DNA of 64,000 nt from Pseudobdellovibrionaceae bacterium (GCA_021731025.1 JAKFYD010000019.1:27805-91804), one strand, 5' to 3'. Positions 40,267-50,714 are shown, counted from the stretch's first letter. Made by a program: numbers and translations. Notes: generated from the sequence alone by a model not told the origin.

Positions 40267-41646
40267 TTAGAGCGGATCTGGCTTAGTTTTTGTTCCTAAT
40301 TTTTCTGGCTTAGATTTTTTAACCGCTTCCATCAGGTTTTTTCCAAAGGGAGCAAGGTTAGAAGGTGCCGCTTTATCAAAGCCTGCACCATAATGTGTAT
40401 TGACCGAATTAAACTTTTGTTCGGAAGCGGAATTCGTCATAATTCCGCTGGCGGCAACGCCTTCGTCCAGCACGGTTAAACATTTATACAGATTCAGTTT
40501 TCGTGAGCTGCGGGTTTTTGATGCGAGGTTTGTGAAAGCATCTCCCGTCGAGAGAATGTGTTTTTTAACATCGGTGTATTTAAAGCCAGGTTTCTTAGCC
40601 ATGATCAAAACCGCGGCGCCAGAGACAAAAGGAGTCGCCTGGGAAGTCCCTGTTAGAAAACCGTAAGTGCTAGCGGGTAGAGTCGAAAGAATATTTTGCC
40701 CCGGTGCTGCCAAATCCACGGTTTCAATCCCATAATTGCTTGAAGCTAAAACTTCCAGGCTGGGATCCAAAGCCGTTACTGAAATAATATTACTGAGTTT
40801 ATAATCCGCAGGGTAGTAGTGAAATTGATCCGAGTTCGAGCGTTCATTTCCTGCAGCAGCGACGAACAGAATTCCTTTTTTCTCGGCCGCTTGAACGGCT
40901 TCGAATTCGTCTTGGCTGTACTCGGTGCCACCTCCGGAATAATTGATAATAACAGCCCCCATTTTTATCGCGTAATGAATGGCTTTAATCGTATTTTTTA
41001 AATTGTCAGAGTTGTTAACCAATGGATCATAATATTTCAAGATCATGAGGCTAACTTCAGGAGCAATGCCGATGATGCCTTTTCCATTGCCAGCTTCTGC
41101 ACCTAAAATTCCCGCAACGTGGGTGCCGTGACCATGGTTATCATCGAGCTTGTTATTGTTGGAAACAAAATTCCAACCATTGACGTCATCGACGAATCCG
41201 TTGTCGTCATCGTCAATACGATTCGTGGCTTTGTCGCGACCATTTTTATCCTTACCCGTTTCGCCAGGGTTCGTCCAAATATTGTTTTTAAGATCTTCAT
41301 GTTTTACGTCAATGCCGGTATCAATGATGGCAACAACAATATCACGGCTTCCCTTTGTGATACTCCAAGCACGAGCTGCATCTGATTTTTTAAGTCCCCA
41401 GGCCTGTGAAATCGCGGGATCATTAAAAAGGGCACTGGGTTCGTTTTCGACTTCATTCACTTTTGACGTGACGACTGAAGGTTCGAAATTCCGATTCGTT
41501 AGATTTTTTTTGTTCAAATTTGATTTTAACACCGAGGAAAATTCGCCAGCTTCCCATTGTCCATCAACCGAATAAATTAATGCCAATCCACCCAAAAATA
41601 ATGAAAAAAAGACAGCAATTCCGAATGTTAACTTGAGCGACTGCAT
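40267..41646 (-). CDS. Subtilisin-like (S8) serine protease
   Basis: A 459-residue exported protease. The N-terminal segment (about 5-26) is a signal peptide or anchor. The catalytic triad is clear: Asp109 in IIDTGID, His173 in HGHGTH and Ser335 in GTSQATPF. An Asp-rich insertion (RIDDDDNGFVDD, about 143-154) may bind Ca2+. A 75-residue C-terminal tail follows the peptidase domain. GGGGGA precedes the ATG. A GTCTCA-AAT-TGAGAT palindrome lies 63 bases upstream, matching sites before the matrixin gene. Confidence 0.93.
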   Translation of the reverse strand: MQSLKLTFGIAVFFSLFLGGLALIYSVDGQWEAGEFSSVLKSNLNKKNLTNRNFEPSVVTSKVNEVENEPSALFNDPAISQAWGLKKSDAARAWSITKGSRDIVVAIIDTGIDVKHEDLKNNIWTNPGETGKDKNGRDKATNRIDDDDNGFVDDVNGWNFVSNNNKLDDNHGHGTHVAGILGAEAGNGKGIIGIAPEVSLMILKYYDPLVNNSDNLKNTIKAIHYAIKMGAVIINYSGGGTEYSQDEFEAVQAAEKKGILFVAAAGNERSNSDQFHYYPADYKLSNIISVTALDPSLEVLASSNYGIETVDLAAPGQNILSTLPASTYGFLTGTSQATPFVSGAAVLIMAKKPGFKYTDVKKHILSTGDAFTNLASKTRSSRKLNLYKCLTVLDEGVAASGIMTNSASEQKFNSVNTHYGAGFDKAAPSNLAPFGKNLMEAVKKSKPEKLGTKTKPDPL

Positions 41647-41708
41647 TCATCCCCCGGCACTCTCGTTTTATCGGATTTTAAAATATAAAGTTTACGGGTC
41701 TTTTTAGC

Positions 41709-41723
41709 GTCTCAAATTGAGAT
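41709..41723. promoter_or_regulatory. GTCTCA-N3-TGAGAC palindrome upstream of the S8 protease
   Basis: GTCTCA-AAT-TGAGAT: inner 13 bases TCTCA-N3-TGAGA are a perfect palindrome with the same spacing as those upstream of the matrixin gene. It ends 63 bases before the minus-strand start at 41646. Confidence 0.55.
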
Positions 41724-41742
41724 CTCGATTTTTAGTCCAACT

Positions 41743-43899
41743 TTAATGTGAACCCACTCGAGGAGGCCAAGTGAAAAGATTTTCTGGAACGGGGATTTCT
41801 TCCTGAGCTCGATCAAGGCGCTCATAAAAAATATAATTTCTAAAGACAAGTTTTATATAGGCTTTCGTCTCTTCATACGGAATCTCTTCCAAAAATTCAA
41901 TAGGGTCTGGTCGTAAACGAGTTTTGACCCAACCTGAAATAGCTTTGCCATTGGCATTGTATGCCGCAACAGCAAGAATTGAATTCCCACGATAGCGCTC
42001 CATTAAATTTTTTAGTTCCCAAGCCCCTAATGGAATATTCACTTCAGGCTCAAAAAGCTCTTCAGCGTGAACAAAGCGAATATTTTTTTGCCGCGCTAAT
42101 CGATAAGCCAAATCCGGCATCAGCTGCAGCAAGCCCATTGCATCGACACCACTGCGGGCTTCTGGATCGAAGGCTGACTCTTGTCGCATGATCGAATAGA
42201 TAAACCAAGGACTGATGGCCGCATTCTTTGCGGCTGGTAAAACATAATCATCATAGGGTCGAGGAAAAATTAATTCAGGATGAGTTTTGAGCAACTGATC
42301 GCGAACCTTAGGTTTAATTTTATTGAGATTTGCAAACAAAGGTAAATACAACTGAGCTTGGGCAAAGGCTGAAAATAATTTTAACCAAGAGTCTTCGTTA
42401 AAAGAACGAATGGCTTTAGTGTTGTCCAAAATGCTCTTGATGGATTCCTCTAAAATCTCTTTTTCTTCGAGAGCAATCAACCAATCCATTTTAAGCCCGG
42501 TACTTGCGGGAATTTCATCGATACTTCGAAGGTTGAGATTTAATGAATTTAATTCCGCTGTTTTTAATGCCGGTAAAGAAAGGGCTCGATCTTTGTAAGT
42601 CAGCAGTCCATAAAATCCCAAGGGATCCTCTTGGGCAAGAGTGGTGTAGGTTTCCTGACTTTCAGCCAATTTGAGTTGAGCTTGGGCGCGAGCTTTCCAA
42701 AATAAATATTTGTAACGGCTGCTGGCATCTAAATTGAGTTTTAAATTTTCATTGAGGCGCTCAATAGCTTCACGGTATTTGCCCTGCTTGTAGAAGAGCC
42801 AAGCGGAACTCCACGAAACTTTTTCTCGGAGTCCAAGGGTGGATTCCTTTTCTTTCAAAGAAAGATTTAAATTTTCTTGGGCCTCGTTAAGACGGCCCTT
42901 TTCTTCTCGCATACGAGCAAAAAGGAAAAATATTTCATCTCGGGGATAAATATCTTTAAATGTTAAAGTCATTTTTTCTAATTTTTTAAGAGCCGTTTGA
43001 TACTGATCCTCAGTCCACAGTTGGCGAATCTGCATAAGACTGTGATCGTGCCAGCGCTTAATCCACAGGGGTTTCCTGTGCTTTTTTAAAGTTTTTTCAA
43101 ACCATTTTTGAATTTTTACATCGACAGCTAAAATGGACTTGCGATCTTGCTTCGTTTTTTCTATTTGTCTTAAGCCTTTCCAGGCCGTCCACTGAGCTTC
43201 GACGTCGTCACGTTTGAGCACGGATTGATAAAACTTTTGAGCCTGTGGAAACTGACGAAACTGACGGTAATCAGCAGCAACATCGAGCCATTTCTCTGGA
43301 GGTGGCTTCTGTTGATGACGGGGAAAAATTTGTTGTAGGCGGTTTTCAATGCTGGTGATAAGTTCTGGATCTTTAATTCCTCGCGCTAGCTCTAAGGCTT
43401 TTGAAATAAAGGCTTCCTTTTTTTTAGCCTGGGTTTCGCGCTTCGATTTTCCAATTAAAAGTTCAATATCATCTTTCACATCTGGTGTTTGCTGAGTGGA
43501 TCTTTCTTGAATCTGTAAGTTGACGGGCAAATACCAGGGGTGCTGAGAAATAGGATTTGACGGAAAGTGAGGATCTGGTTTTTCACACACCAATTGAGAT
43601 CGGACCAAAGCTAAATCCCACAAAGGAAAATCTTTTTTCTGGCTGAGCCATAAAAAGTGATCACAGGACTTTTTGGGCTGGGCTTTCTCGAGAGCCAAGG
43701 CTTGTTGATAGTTGATCCACCAGATTTGCGCTTCAGTCCAATCGGCAGTGGGAACTATCGCGAGAACATTTTTACGATCTAAACTTTTAATCCACTCTCG
43801 AGCTGGAGGCGCAAAGGATTCATTCACTTTTTCTTTGCGAGAAATATGCGTGCATCCTGACAGGGCCACAAAGATCAGGATGCAGGCTTTTCGATTCAT
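41743..43899 (-). CDS. Soluble-lytic-transglycosylase-like lipoprotein
   Basis: A 718-residue lipoprotein (signal peptide ending FVALSGC, Cys16) that would cleave peptidoglycan glycan strands. Residues about 190-520 form an alpha-superhelix with TPR-like repeats (GRLNEAQENLNLSLKEKEST, KQGKYREAIERLNENLKL), like the doughnut of Slt70. The C-terminal SLT domain has catalytic Glu in MRQESAFDPEARSG, followed by AMGLLQLMP and AAYNANGKAISGW. Four bases separate its ATG from the htpX stop, so htpX and this gene are one unit; wall remodelling or prey entry are plausible roles. Confidence 0.92.
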   Translation of the reverse strand: MNRKACILIFVALSGCTHISRKEKVNESFAPPAREWIKSLDRKNVLAIVPTADWTEAQIWWINYQQALALEKAQPKKSCDHFLWLSQKKDFPLWDLALVRSQLVCEKPDPHFPSNPISQHPWYLPVNLQIQERSTQQTPDVKDDIELLIGKSKRETQAKKKEAFISKALELARGIKDPELITSIENRLQQIFPRHQQKPPPEKWLDVAADYRQFRQFPQAQKFYQSVLKRDDVEAQWTAWKGLRQIEKTKQDRKSILAVDVKIQKWFEKTLKKHRKPLWIKRWHDHSLMQIRQLWTEDQYQTALKKLEKMTLTFKDIYPRDEIFFLFARMREEKGRLNEAQENLNLSLKEKESTLGLREKVSWSSAWLFYKQGKYREAIERLNENLKLNLDASSRYKYLFWKARAQAQLKLAESQETYTTLAQEDPLGFYGLLTYKDRALSLPALKTAELNSLNLNLRSIDEIPASTGLKMDWLIALEEKEILEESIKSILDNTKAIRSFNEDSWLKLFSAFAQAQLYLPLFANLNKIKPKVRDQLLKTHPELIFPRPYDDYVLPAAKNAAISPWFIYSIMRQESAFDPEARSGVDAMGLLQLMPDLAYRLARQKNIRFVHAEELFEPEVNIPLGAWELKNLMERYRGNSILAVAAYNANGKAISGWVKTRLRPDPIEFLEEIPYEETKAYIKLVFRNYIFYERLDRAQEEIPVPENLFTWPPRVGSH

Positions 43900-43902
43900 G
43901 AA

Positions 43903-44799
43903 TTAGATCTTTCTGCTTTTTTGAAGAGCAGAAATTCGGTCATCCAAAGAAGGGTGAGTCATCAAAAGTGCTGCTAAACCGCCAGTGCCTCGGCCTGAAG
44001 AAATTTTCAATGTTGCAAAAGCATCGCGATCCGAAGCCGCTGCATTGACTCCGCTGAGCATTTTCAATCGATGTAAGGCTGCAATCATATTTTCTCGAGT
44101 GCTGAGACGAGCTCCGCCGTTATCGGCACGGAATTCTCGCAGTCGAGAAAAATAATTGACGACAATAGAACCCAAGAGGGTGAACAGAATATCCCCAATG
44201 ATAATGCAGGCAAAGTGAACGATTCCGCGAAATTTTTCATCAACACTGTTTGAAATGAAATTAGCAAGGAGACGTGAAAAGAAAAGAGCGAAGGTATTCA
44301 CCACGCCAGTGATTAAGGTCATTGTGACCATATCTCCATTAGCGATATGGGCCACTTCATGGCCAAGAACTCCATCAACTTCACCGCTTTCCATGCGACG
44401 CAGAAGTCCTGTTGAAACAGCAACCAGCGCATTTCCACGACTGGGTCCCGTGGCGAAAGCGTTGACCTCTTCCGATTCGAAAATCCCAACTTCAGGCATT
44501 TTAGGAAGACCTGCTCTTCGCGCGAATTCGTGGACGCGAGTCACCAGAGCTCTTAAAGTTGGATCACTAACGGTCGGTGAGATGATCTGCACGCCCATCA
44601 TGGTTTTCGCCATGAATTTCGACATGAACAAACTGATGAAAGCACCGGCCATCCCAAAGAGAGCACAGAAGACGAGCAGTCCACCCATGCTTCCGTAGGC
44701 GCTGATATTAAAGAAACTCGAGATGACAGACCAAGTGATACTGACCGTCACCATCACCAACAAATTTGTAAGTAAAAACAAACCAATGCGTTTAAGCAT
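43903..44799 (-). CDS. htpX: Membrane zinc metalloprotease HtpX
   Basis: A 298-residue M48-family protease of the inner membrane, which degrades misfolded membrane proteins. Two N-terminal transmembrane helices (LFLLTNLLVMVTVSITW; GLLVFCALFGMAGAFISL), the zinc motif HEVAHIANGD (about 147), two more hydrophobic segments after it, and the third-ligand Glu in REFRADNGGARL. Length and order match E. coli HtpX. Shine-Dalgarno AAGGAG. Followed by the lytic transglycosylase gene. Confidence 0.95.
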   Translation of the reverse strand: MLKRIGLFLLTNLLVMVTVSITWSVISSFFNISAYGSMGGLLVFCALFGMAGAFISLFMSKFMAKTMMGVQIISPTVSDPTLRALVTRVHEFARRAGLPKMPEVGIFESEEVNAFATGPSRGNALVAVSTGLLRRMESGEVDGVLGHEVAHIANGDMVTMTLITGVVNTFALFFSRLLANFISNSVDEKFRGIVHFACIIIGDILFTLLGSIVVNYFSRLREFRADNGGARLSTRENMIAALHRLKMLSGVNAAASDRDAFATLKISSGRGTGGLAALLMTHPSLDDRISALQKSRKI

Positions 44800-44852
44800 A
44801 AAGGTACTCCTTTTTCATAAGCACCTTAAAGATGCCAATGCTATTGGAAATG

Positions 44853-47210
44853 TCAACTCTCCGAGGAAACTGTGGTTGGCTTTTGCTTCCGCGGCTTCGG
44901 CAGCTGAGGTGAGTTAGCGTTAGTGTTAAACTGGAACTTCAACGCGTTATCATCCACTTCAACCTGAACCCTGCCCCCTTCGGAAAGCCGTCCAAATAAA
45001 AGTTCGTCCACAAGAGCTTTTTTAAGATGCTCATCGACGGTGCGCGCCAGCGGTCGTGCTCCATAGGCGCGATCGTAGCCTTTTTTCAAGAGCCATTTTA
45101 AAACCTCGTTGCTGACGTTAAGCTCAACATTTTTAAGAGTCAGATTCATTTTCAGTTCGTCGACAAATTTACCAACAACTTTCAGCAAGATTTCCTCGCT
45201 AAGGTCTTTGAAGTAAACAACCGCATCAAGACGATTTAAAAATTCGGGCGCAAATGATTTTTTTAAAGCTTCCATGGAAAGGTGGCTGCGGGTGCCCTCG
45301 ACCAAACCAATACTTCCGCGAGAAACTTCCAAAGCGCCGGCGTTGGTCGTCATGATCAGGACCACATTTTTAAAATCGGCGACACGACCTTGCCCATCAG
45401 TTAAACGCCCAGCATCCATCACTTGAAGGAGAGCATTCATAATGTCAGGGTGAGCTTTTTCAACCTCATCAAGAAGTAAAACGCAGTAAGGTGTTTTGTT
45501 AACCATTTCAGTCAGCAAACCGCCAGCTTCAAAACCGACATAGCCCGGAGGCGCACCAATCAGTCGGGCCACCGCATGTTTTTCCATGTATTCCGACATG
45601 TCAAATCGTTGAAAGGGAAGACCTTGCACTTGGGCCAATTGCTTACAAACTTCGGTTTTTCCTACCCCCGTTGGTCCCGCAAAAATAAAAGAACCAATGG
45701 GCTTTTCAGCTCGGGACATGCCCGATCTTGCCATTTTTAAACTCGCAACCACGCGGTCGATGGCTTCGTCTTGACCAAAGATTAAAGTTTTTAATTTTTT
45801 ATCCAAATCTTTGAGCTGAGCTTTTTCATTTGAGGAAACAGCGGCAACGGGGAGTCCCGTCATTTTTGCTAATACAGTTTCGATCTCTTGAACATCAATG
45901 CTTAAGGCATCCTTATGTTCACCGGCTTCTTTTTGTTTTTGCATACGGAAAAAGCTTCCCGCTTCATCAATCACATCAATCGCCTTATCGGGAAGTAATT
46001 TTCCGTGAATATGTTTTTGGGAAAGTTCAATGGCCGCCTTTAAAGCTCCATCCGAATATTTTACGTTGTGAAAGCTTTCATAATTTTTCTTAAGCCCCTG
46101 CAAGATTTGAAGACAATCTTCCAAGCTCGGTTCGGAAATATCAACCTTTTGAAAACGGCGATTCAGAGCGCGATCTTTTTCAAAGTGCTGACGGTATTCC
46201 GTATGTGTAGTTGAACCTATGCAGGTGACTTCGCCGTTCGCCAGTGCCGGCTTTAACAGGTTCGAAGCATCCATAGATCCACCGCTGGTTGAACCCGCGC
46301 CTACAAGAGTATGAATTTCATCAATGAATAAAATCACTTTTTTTCTTTTTTTGATTTCTTTAAGAATGCCTTTTAGCCGGCCTTCAAAATCTCCACGAAA
46401 TTTTGTTCCAGCAAGGAGCGATCCCAGATCCAAAGAATAAATGGTTCGATCTTTAAGACTTTCGGGAACTTTGCCCTCGATAATTCGCTGAGCAAGGCCT
46501 TCGGCGACGGCTGTTTTTCCAACACCGGGTTCACCGATGAGCAAGGGGTTGTTTTTGGTTCGTCGAAGAAGAATTTGTTGAATGCGCTCAAGAACTTCGT
46601 CGCGACCAATCAGTGGATCGATTTTCCCCTGGGCCGCGCGCTCATTCAAATTAACACAGAAACTTTCAAGGGGACTGTTCTTTTCTTCGCCGTCGCCTGA
46701 AGTTTCAGTAGCGGGAACCGGAGTCGGCAAGAAATCGCCCGAAGATGAGCCCCCGTCCTTAGTGATGCCGTGGGAAATGTAGTTGATAACGTCAAATTGT
46801 GTGAGACCTTGTTTGGTCAAAGCATACACGGCGGGTGAATCTGTTTCATAAAAAAGAGAAACCAACAGGGTGCCCTCGTTGATTTGATTTTTCCCAGCAC
46901 TTTTCATTTGCAGGGCAGCTCTTTGCATCAAACGGTGACAGGCTAATGTGAATTCAGGGGTCCAAGCTTCGAAGCCCCCGTAAGATTCCAACTGTGTTTC
47001 CGAAATGATCGAGGTATTTTTTTTCAAAAAATCTTGAAGATGTTTTTTGAGTTGCTGCACATTCACCGCACAGGCTTCCAATATCTCGACCATCCTGGGG
47101 GATCGGCACAGAGCCAAGAGCACATGTTCGAGACTAACAAATTCATGGCGCTGATTCTTTGCATCTTCAGTAGCTTCTGCTAAACGTCTTTCAATTTCCC
47201 GTGACATCAT
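44853..47210 (-). CDS. clpA: ClpA, AAA+ unfoldase of the Clp protease
   Basis: A 785-residue two-ring AAA+ unfoldase that feeds substrates to ClpP. N-domain repeats (about 1-145; [14 protein letters not shown]), first Walker [14 protein letters not shown] with Walker [14 protein letters not shown], second Walker [11 protein letters not shown] with [12 protein letters not shown], and the C-terminal small domain [19 protein letters not shown]. The ATG overlaps the clpS stop and is served by GAGGAGGT; a second ATG follows directly. No clpP is in the window. Confidence 0.96.
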   Translation of the reverse strand: MMSREIERRLAEATEDAKNQRHEFVSLEHVLLALCRSPRMVEILEACAVNVQQLKKHLQDFLKKNTSIISETQLESYGGFEAWTPEFTLACHRLMQRAALQMKSAGKNQINEGTLLVSLFYETDSPAVYALTKQGLTQFDVINYISHGITKDGGSSSGDFLPTPVPATETSGDGEEKNSPLESFCVNLNERAAQGKIDPLIGRDEVLERIQQILLRRTKNNPLLIGEPGVGKTAVAEGLAQRIIEGKVPESLKDRTIYSLDLGSLLAGTKFRGDFEGRLKGILKEIKKRKKVILFIDEIHTLVGAGSTSGGSMDASNLLKPALANGEVTCIGSTTHTEYRQHFEKDRALNRRFQKVDISEPSLEDCLQILQGLKKNYESFHNVKYSDGALKAAIELSQKHIHGKLLPDKAIDVIDEAGSFFRMQKQKEAGEHKDALSIDVQEIETVLAKMTGLPVAAVSSNEKAQLKDLDKKLKTLIFGQDEAIDRVVASLKMARSGMSRAEKPIGSFIFAGPTGVGKTEVCKQLAQVQGLPFQRFDMSEYMEKHAVARLIGAPPGYVGFEAGGLLTEMVNKTPYCVLLLDEVEKAHPDIMNALLQVMDAGRLTDGQGRVADFKNVVLIMTTNAGALEVSRGSIGLVEGTRSHLSMEALKKSFAPEFLNRLDAVVYFKDLSEEILLKVVGKFVDELKMNLTLKNVELNVSNEVLKWLLKKGYDRAYGARPLARTVDEHLKKALVDELLFGRLSEGGRVQVEVDDNALKFQFNTNANSPQLPKPRKQKPTTVSSES

Positions 47211-47611
47211 GTGACCTCCTCAACGCTGCTCTTCAGGGGATGTTGATGCAGCTGAGCGAATTGATTAACTTGCATGACTTTCATTTCGGCGATCTCTAAA
47301 TGGTAAATTCCCGCAATACCGGATCCTTTTTTATGGACGTCCAACATGACGTTAATGGCCGCTTCTTCACTTTTACCAAAAAAACGTTTTAAAACTAAAA
47401 CGACAAAATCCATAGGGGTATAATCATCATTTAATAGAATAACGGCATACATCTTTGGGGTTTGTACCCGAGACGAAGTCTCGGTAGCTACATCGCCATC
47501 TGAATCCGGATGGGCTGGAAGATTCTTTTTATCACCAGTCATCTCTTCATTGTGAGCCTTTTTTAAAACTTGTCCAGGTGTCCTTTCCGAAATTTTATTA
47601 ACGCAAGTCAC
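47207..47611 (-). CDS. clpS: ClpS adaptor
   Basis: Adaptor that delivers N-degron substrates to ClpA. Core residues YAVILLNDDYTPMDFVVLVL, the HKKGSGIAGIYHLEIAEMK segment and the Met/Asp pocket match the family. The N-terminal 50 residues are a long disordered, charged tail. Start uncertain: GTG 47611 gives 134 residues, ATG 47542 gives 111 with GAAGAG close by. Coupled to clpA through ATGA. Divergent from the diguanylate cyclase. Confidence 0.93.
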   Translation of the reverse strand: MTCVNKISERTPGQVLKKAHNEEMTGDKKNLPAHPDSDGDVATETSSRVQTPKMYAVILLNDDYTPMDFVVLVLKRFFGKSEEAAINVMLDVHKKGSGIAGIYHLEIAEMKVMQVNQFAQLHQHPLKSSVEEVT

Positions 47612-47721
47612 TAGACTTAGGACTTAGGTGTTTAAGCTCTTAAAAGAGAGAAAAAAGGGACCCGGCTTAAATAAGTCTTTTTTAGAGGAAAAAAAAAGGT
47701 CATGATCAGTGCATTAGGAAA

Positions 47722-49077
47722 TTGACATTGGAATTTACAATTTTTGATCACATTTATGACTCGGTCTTAGTTTATGATAAGAAGGGTATTGTTATTTATT
47801 GCAATGAGGCCTTTTCGGCGCTTTCGGGGGTTTCACCCAACCGCATGATTGGCAAAATGGATTTGTCCAAAGCGTTTGCGGAGATTGAAGGCAATCCTAT
47901 CCTCGTAAAAGATTTTGTTGCTCATCATGAACCGACCAACACTCGAGTGATTCGTTATAAAACTCGTGCTGTAGCGGATGGCTTGGCCCAATTTTCGATT
48001 ATGCCCCTAGTGAAAGATCAGGAAAAATTATTTATTTTCGTTCTTCGTGATCTTTCAGTAGAAGAAGAGTTGCACAAAAAATACCGCCGAGAAATGACTC
48101 TTAAAGATAAAAAGATTGAACAGATGAATTCCTTGATTCAACTCTTGCAAAAAACCCGGCTCGTTAAAGAGCCGATAAAAATTCTCGAAGAATTTTTAAA
48201 ACATATTCTCTTTGAATATTCTTTGCCAGCGGCATTTATTAGGGATGGCGAAGGCCAGGTCTACAGAGTCCTTGAAAAAATTCCTTCAGGTTATGCGGCC
48301 TCGATGAACGCTATGGCTTTAGAAATTGAAAAAATGAAGCCCATCGAAAAATACATTTATTTCGAAAAAGAGTCTTTAGAAAAGCTCAATTTTAGCAATC
48401 TTCAACATGTTCACAGTTTGTTGGGGGTGCCTGTAAAACCCAACTCGAAAGCAAAGTTCGAGATCTTCATTCCTGTACCCACGGTGGACCATGCCCAAAG
48501 CTTAGATCAGGATAGGATCTCAACCTTATCGCAGCAAATGGCTATGATGATTGATAATATGACCTTGGAAAAACTTTCGATCGTGGACGATCTCACTAAG
48601 CTCTACAACGCTCGGTATTTCCGTGAAAAGTTAGACGAATACACAGTTAAATATCCTGTGCTTTCGATGATTCTAGCGGACATTGATCATTTTAAATTGA
48701 TCAATGATACCTACGGACACCCGGGTGGGGACACCGTCCTTCAGCGCATTGGCAGTATTTTGAAACAAGCCGTCGAGAGCGAAAACCGCGAAAATGTGGT
48801 TTCACGGGTCGGCGGGGAAGAGTTTTCTATTTTACTCCCCCATAAATCTCCGCAAGAAGCCGCAGTGCTAGCCGAAGAAATTGCAGAAATTATTCGCGCC
48901 GAAATCATTCCCTATGGAACTAAACAAATAAAGCTGACGATGAGTTTTGGAGTTTCTGCATGGAGCCCGGGCCAAATTTCCGTGCGCGATTTTTACACTC
49001 GCACAGATCAAGCTCTTTATTATTCAAAAAGAAATGGGCGAAATCGCATCACTCGTTTTGAAGAGATTCCGACTTAA
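47722..49077 (+). CDS. PAS-GGDEF diguanylate cyclase
   Basis: A 451-residue cytoplasmic protein. N-terminal PAS domain (about 5-115; DSVLVYDKKGIVIYCNEAF), a short helix, a degenerate GAF-like region (about 150-280), then GGDEF (about 290-450) with DIDHFKLINDTYGHPGGD and active-site RVGGEEF. The GGEEF motif predicts active synthesis of c-di-GMP. No RxxD I-site precedes it, so product inhibition is unlikely. The start is TTG 47722 or TTG 47728, both downstream of AGGA. The PilZ protein at 3.4-4.6 kb is a possible effector of its product (inference). Confidence 0.92.
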   Translation: MTLEFTIFDHIYDSVLVYDKKGIVIYCNEAFSALSGVSPNRMIGKMDLSKAFAEIEGNPILVKDFVAHHEPTNTRVIRYKTRAVADGLAQFSIMPLVKDQEKLFIFVLRDLSVEEELHKKYRREMTLKDKKIEQMNSLIQLLQKTRLVKEPIKILEEFLKHILFEYSLPAAFIRDGEGQVYRVLEKIPSGYAASMNAMALEIEKMKPIEKYIYFEKESLEKLNFSNLQHVHSLLGVPVKPNSKAKFEIFIPVPTVDHAQSLDQDRISTLSQQMAMMIDNMTLEKLSIVDDLTKLYNARYFREKLDEYTVKYPVLSMILADIDHFKLINDTYGHPGGDTVLQRIGSILKQAVESENRENVVSRVGGEEFSILLPHKSPQEAAVLAEEIAEIIRAEIIPYGTKQIKLTMSFGVSAWSPGQISVRDFYTRTDQALYYSKRNGRNRITRFEEIPT

Positions 49078-49305
49078 ATTGTCGCGGAAATCGCTGGGCC
49101 GCCTTACATGCCAGCTGTTGCAAGGAAAAACGAGCCGGACCTTGGTCAGGCGCCGATGAAAAATTGTGTTCCACCACTGTCTCAAATTGGCGCAAAATCC
49201 GTGACCCATTGAAGGTTGAAGATTGCAGTCGATCGAAATTGAAACAAAAATTATTTCCGAGCAAGGGTCTAAAAACTAAGTAACAGTTTTTCTATTATTG
49301 GGTCG

Positions 49306-49333
49306 TTGACATAAACAGCATCTATGAGATGCT
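49306..49333 (+). promoter_or_regulatory. pilA leader: TTGACA and inverted repeat
   Basis: TTGACA at 49306-49311 could be a -35, but no good -10 sits 16-18 bases on. Instead AGCATCT-ATG-AGATGCT (49317-49333), a perfect 7-bp inverted repeat, occupies the place. It ends 23 bases before the pilA ATG and could be an operator or a 5'-leader hairpin. Confidence 0.45.
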
Positions 49334-49356
49334 TAATAAACACCGGAGGACGTAAA

Positions 49357-49896
49357 ATGAATCGTTTTAGTAATTTACTAGGGAAAAAAAACGGGTTTTC
49401 ACTCGTTGAATTAATGGTCGTAGTCGCAATCATTGGTATCTTGGCAGCAGTCGCTGTTCCAAATGTTACCAAATACATGTTGAAAGCTCGCCAAAGTGAA
49501 GCGAAAACAAACTTGGCTGCAATCTACTCGGCAAATAAAGCATTTCATGTTGAGTACAATGGATACATGACTCGATTTACAGTGATCGGTTACGCGCCTG
49601 AGGGGCAGTTAAGATATAATTCTGGTTTTCTTGTAGACAGAGTTCCCGCGACTTTGCCGGGTTATACAGGAGTTCCCGGCGCAGCAGCAGATAGTATTGC
49701 CAGCACTTTTTGCACAGGAGCGAATTGCACTTGTCTGATTGAGTGTTCAGTAGCAGTGCTTCCTGCAAGTCAAGCGGGTGATATGGCATTCACCGCCGCT
49801 GCCTCTGGCGATTTAAAGAAACGCGGAGCACCCTTTGATGAGTGGACTATTAACGAAATCAAAGTCATTTCTAATATTACAGATGGTATTAATTAA
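49357..49896 (+). CDS. pilA: Type IV pilin
   Basis: A 179-residue major-pilin-type protein. Class III signal with cleavage after Gly in KKNG-FSLVELMVVVAI, Glu5 of the mature protein and the long hydrophobic helix continuing to AVPNVTKYMLKARQSEAKTNL. The C-terminal globular domain contains a cluster of Cys (TFCTGANCTCLIEC). GGAGG precedes ATG 49357; the frame open from 49324 is not used. Type IV pili drive attachment and prey invasion in Bdellovibrio. A strong terminator follows. Confidence 0.93.
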   Translation: MNRFSNLLGKKNGFSLVELMVVVAIIGILAAVAVPNVTKYMLKARQSEAKTNLAAIYSANKAFHVEYNGYMTRFTVIGYAPEGQLRYNSGFLVDRVPATLPGYTGVPGAAADSIASTFCTGANCTCLIECSVAVLPASQAGDMAFTAAASGDLKKRGAPFDEWTINEIKVISNITDGIN

Positions 49897-49927
49897 TTTT
49901 TTACGTAATTAGTTTAAATCTAAAATT

Positions 49928-49960
49928 AAGGAGGAAGAAATTCCTCCTTTTCTTTTTTGG
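49928..49960 (+). terminator. Rho-independent terminator of pilA
   Basis: AAGGAGGAA / TTCCTCCTT stem with loop GAAA, followed by TTCTTTTTT. It separates pilA from the downstream TPR-like gene. Confidence 0.92.
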
Positions 49961-49977
49961 TGATATAACTTTTTAGA

Positions 49978-50643
49978 ATGAAATCTTTTTCAGTAACTAT
50001 TCTCACGATAGTCCTTCTTTTTCTCAGTCGTCTCTCCTTGCCGCAATTTCAATATTTACCCACGGCAAACCTACCTCCACCGCACATTAAACATCTTACT
50101 TTTGGTTTTTCCGAACAGATCGCTGATCAGTTTTGGATTCGCTCGATTCAAGATTTTGATTATTGTGAAGAACGGATTGCAGATAACACTTGTCGCAATC
50201 AAAGTTGGCTTTATCAAATGTTAGATCTTGTGACCGAACTGTCTCCAAGATTTCGTATGCCTCACGCCGCTGGCCCCTTGGCTTTGACTGTGATCATTTC
50301 TGACATCGAAGGGGCTTCGAAACTTTTCGATAAAGCGGTCCGTAATTTTCCAAAAGACTGGCCTATCCTTTATCGAGCCGCTTATCACGCGCTCTTAGAA
50401 GAAAAAAATAAAGAGAAAGCGGCGAAGCTTCTTTATGAAGCGGCAAAGCACGGGGCTCCGGGCTGGGTTTACACTCTGGCCGGTCGGCTTTACACCGAAG
50501 CTGGCGAAAAAGAATTGGGTGAAAGAATCTATGCAGAAATTAATCAAGATCCCAACTTGAAAGTCTTTGCTGAACGGTTGCGCCAAAGATTGGATGGAAA
50601 AAAAGTTCCGACTTTAAAAGAACTTGAAAAAACAAATCGATAA
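49978..50643 (+). CDS. Membrane-anchored TPR-like protein
   Basis: A 221-residue protein with an N-terminal hydrophobic anchor (VTILTIVLLFLSRLSL), then a region with ADQFWIRSIQDFDYC and a C-terminal pair of TPR-like helical hairpins (ASKLFDKAVRNFPKDWPILY, KEKAAKLLYEAAKHGAPGWV, LAGRLYTEAGEKELGERIY). Its ATG is 18 bases after the pilA terminator run, with no clear ribosome site. It may be linked functionally to the pilus through its location, but this is inference. Confidence 0.78.
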   Translation: MKSFSVTILTIVLLFLSRLSLPQFQYLPTANLPPPHIKHLTFGFSEQIADQFWIRSIQDFDYCEERIADNTCRNQSWLYQMLDLVTELSPRFRMPHAAGPLALTVIISDIEGASKLFDKAVRNFPKDWPILYRAAYHALLEEKNKEKAAKLLYEAAKHGAPGWVYTLAGRLYTEAGEKELGERIYAEINQDPNLKVFAERLRQRLDGKKVPTLKELEKTNR

Positions 50644-50714
50644 TATTGCTGGGAAAATAATCACCATTTCAATTAAAACTTGACTCTCTTAGGCCCATCT
50701 TCATATTTGGGTCT

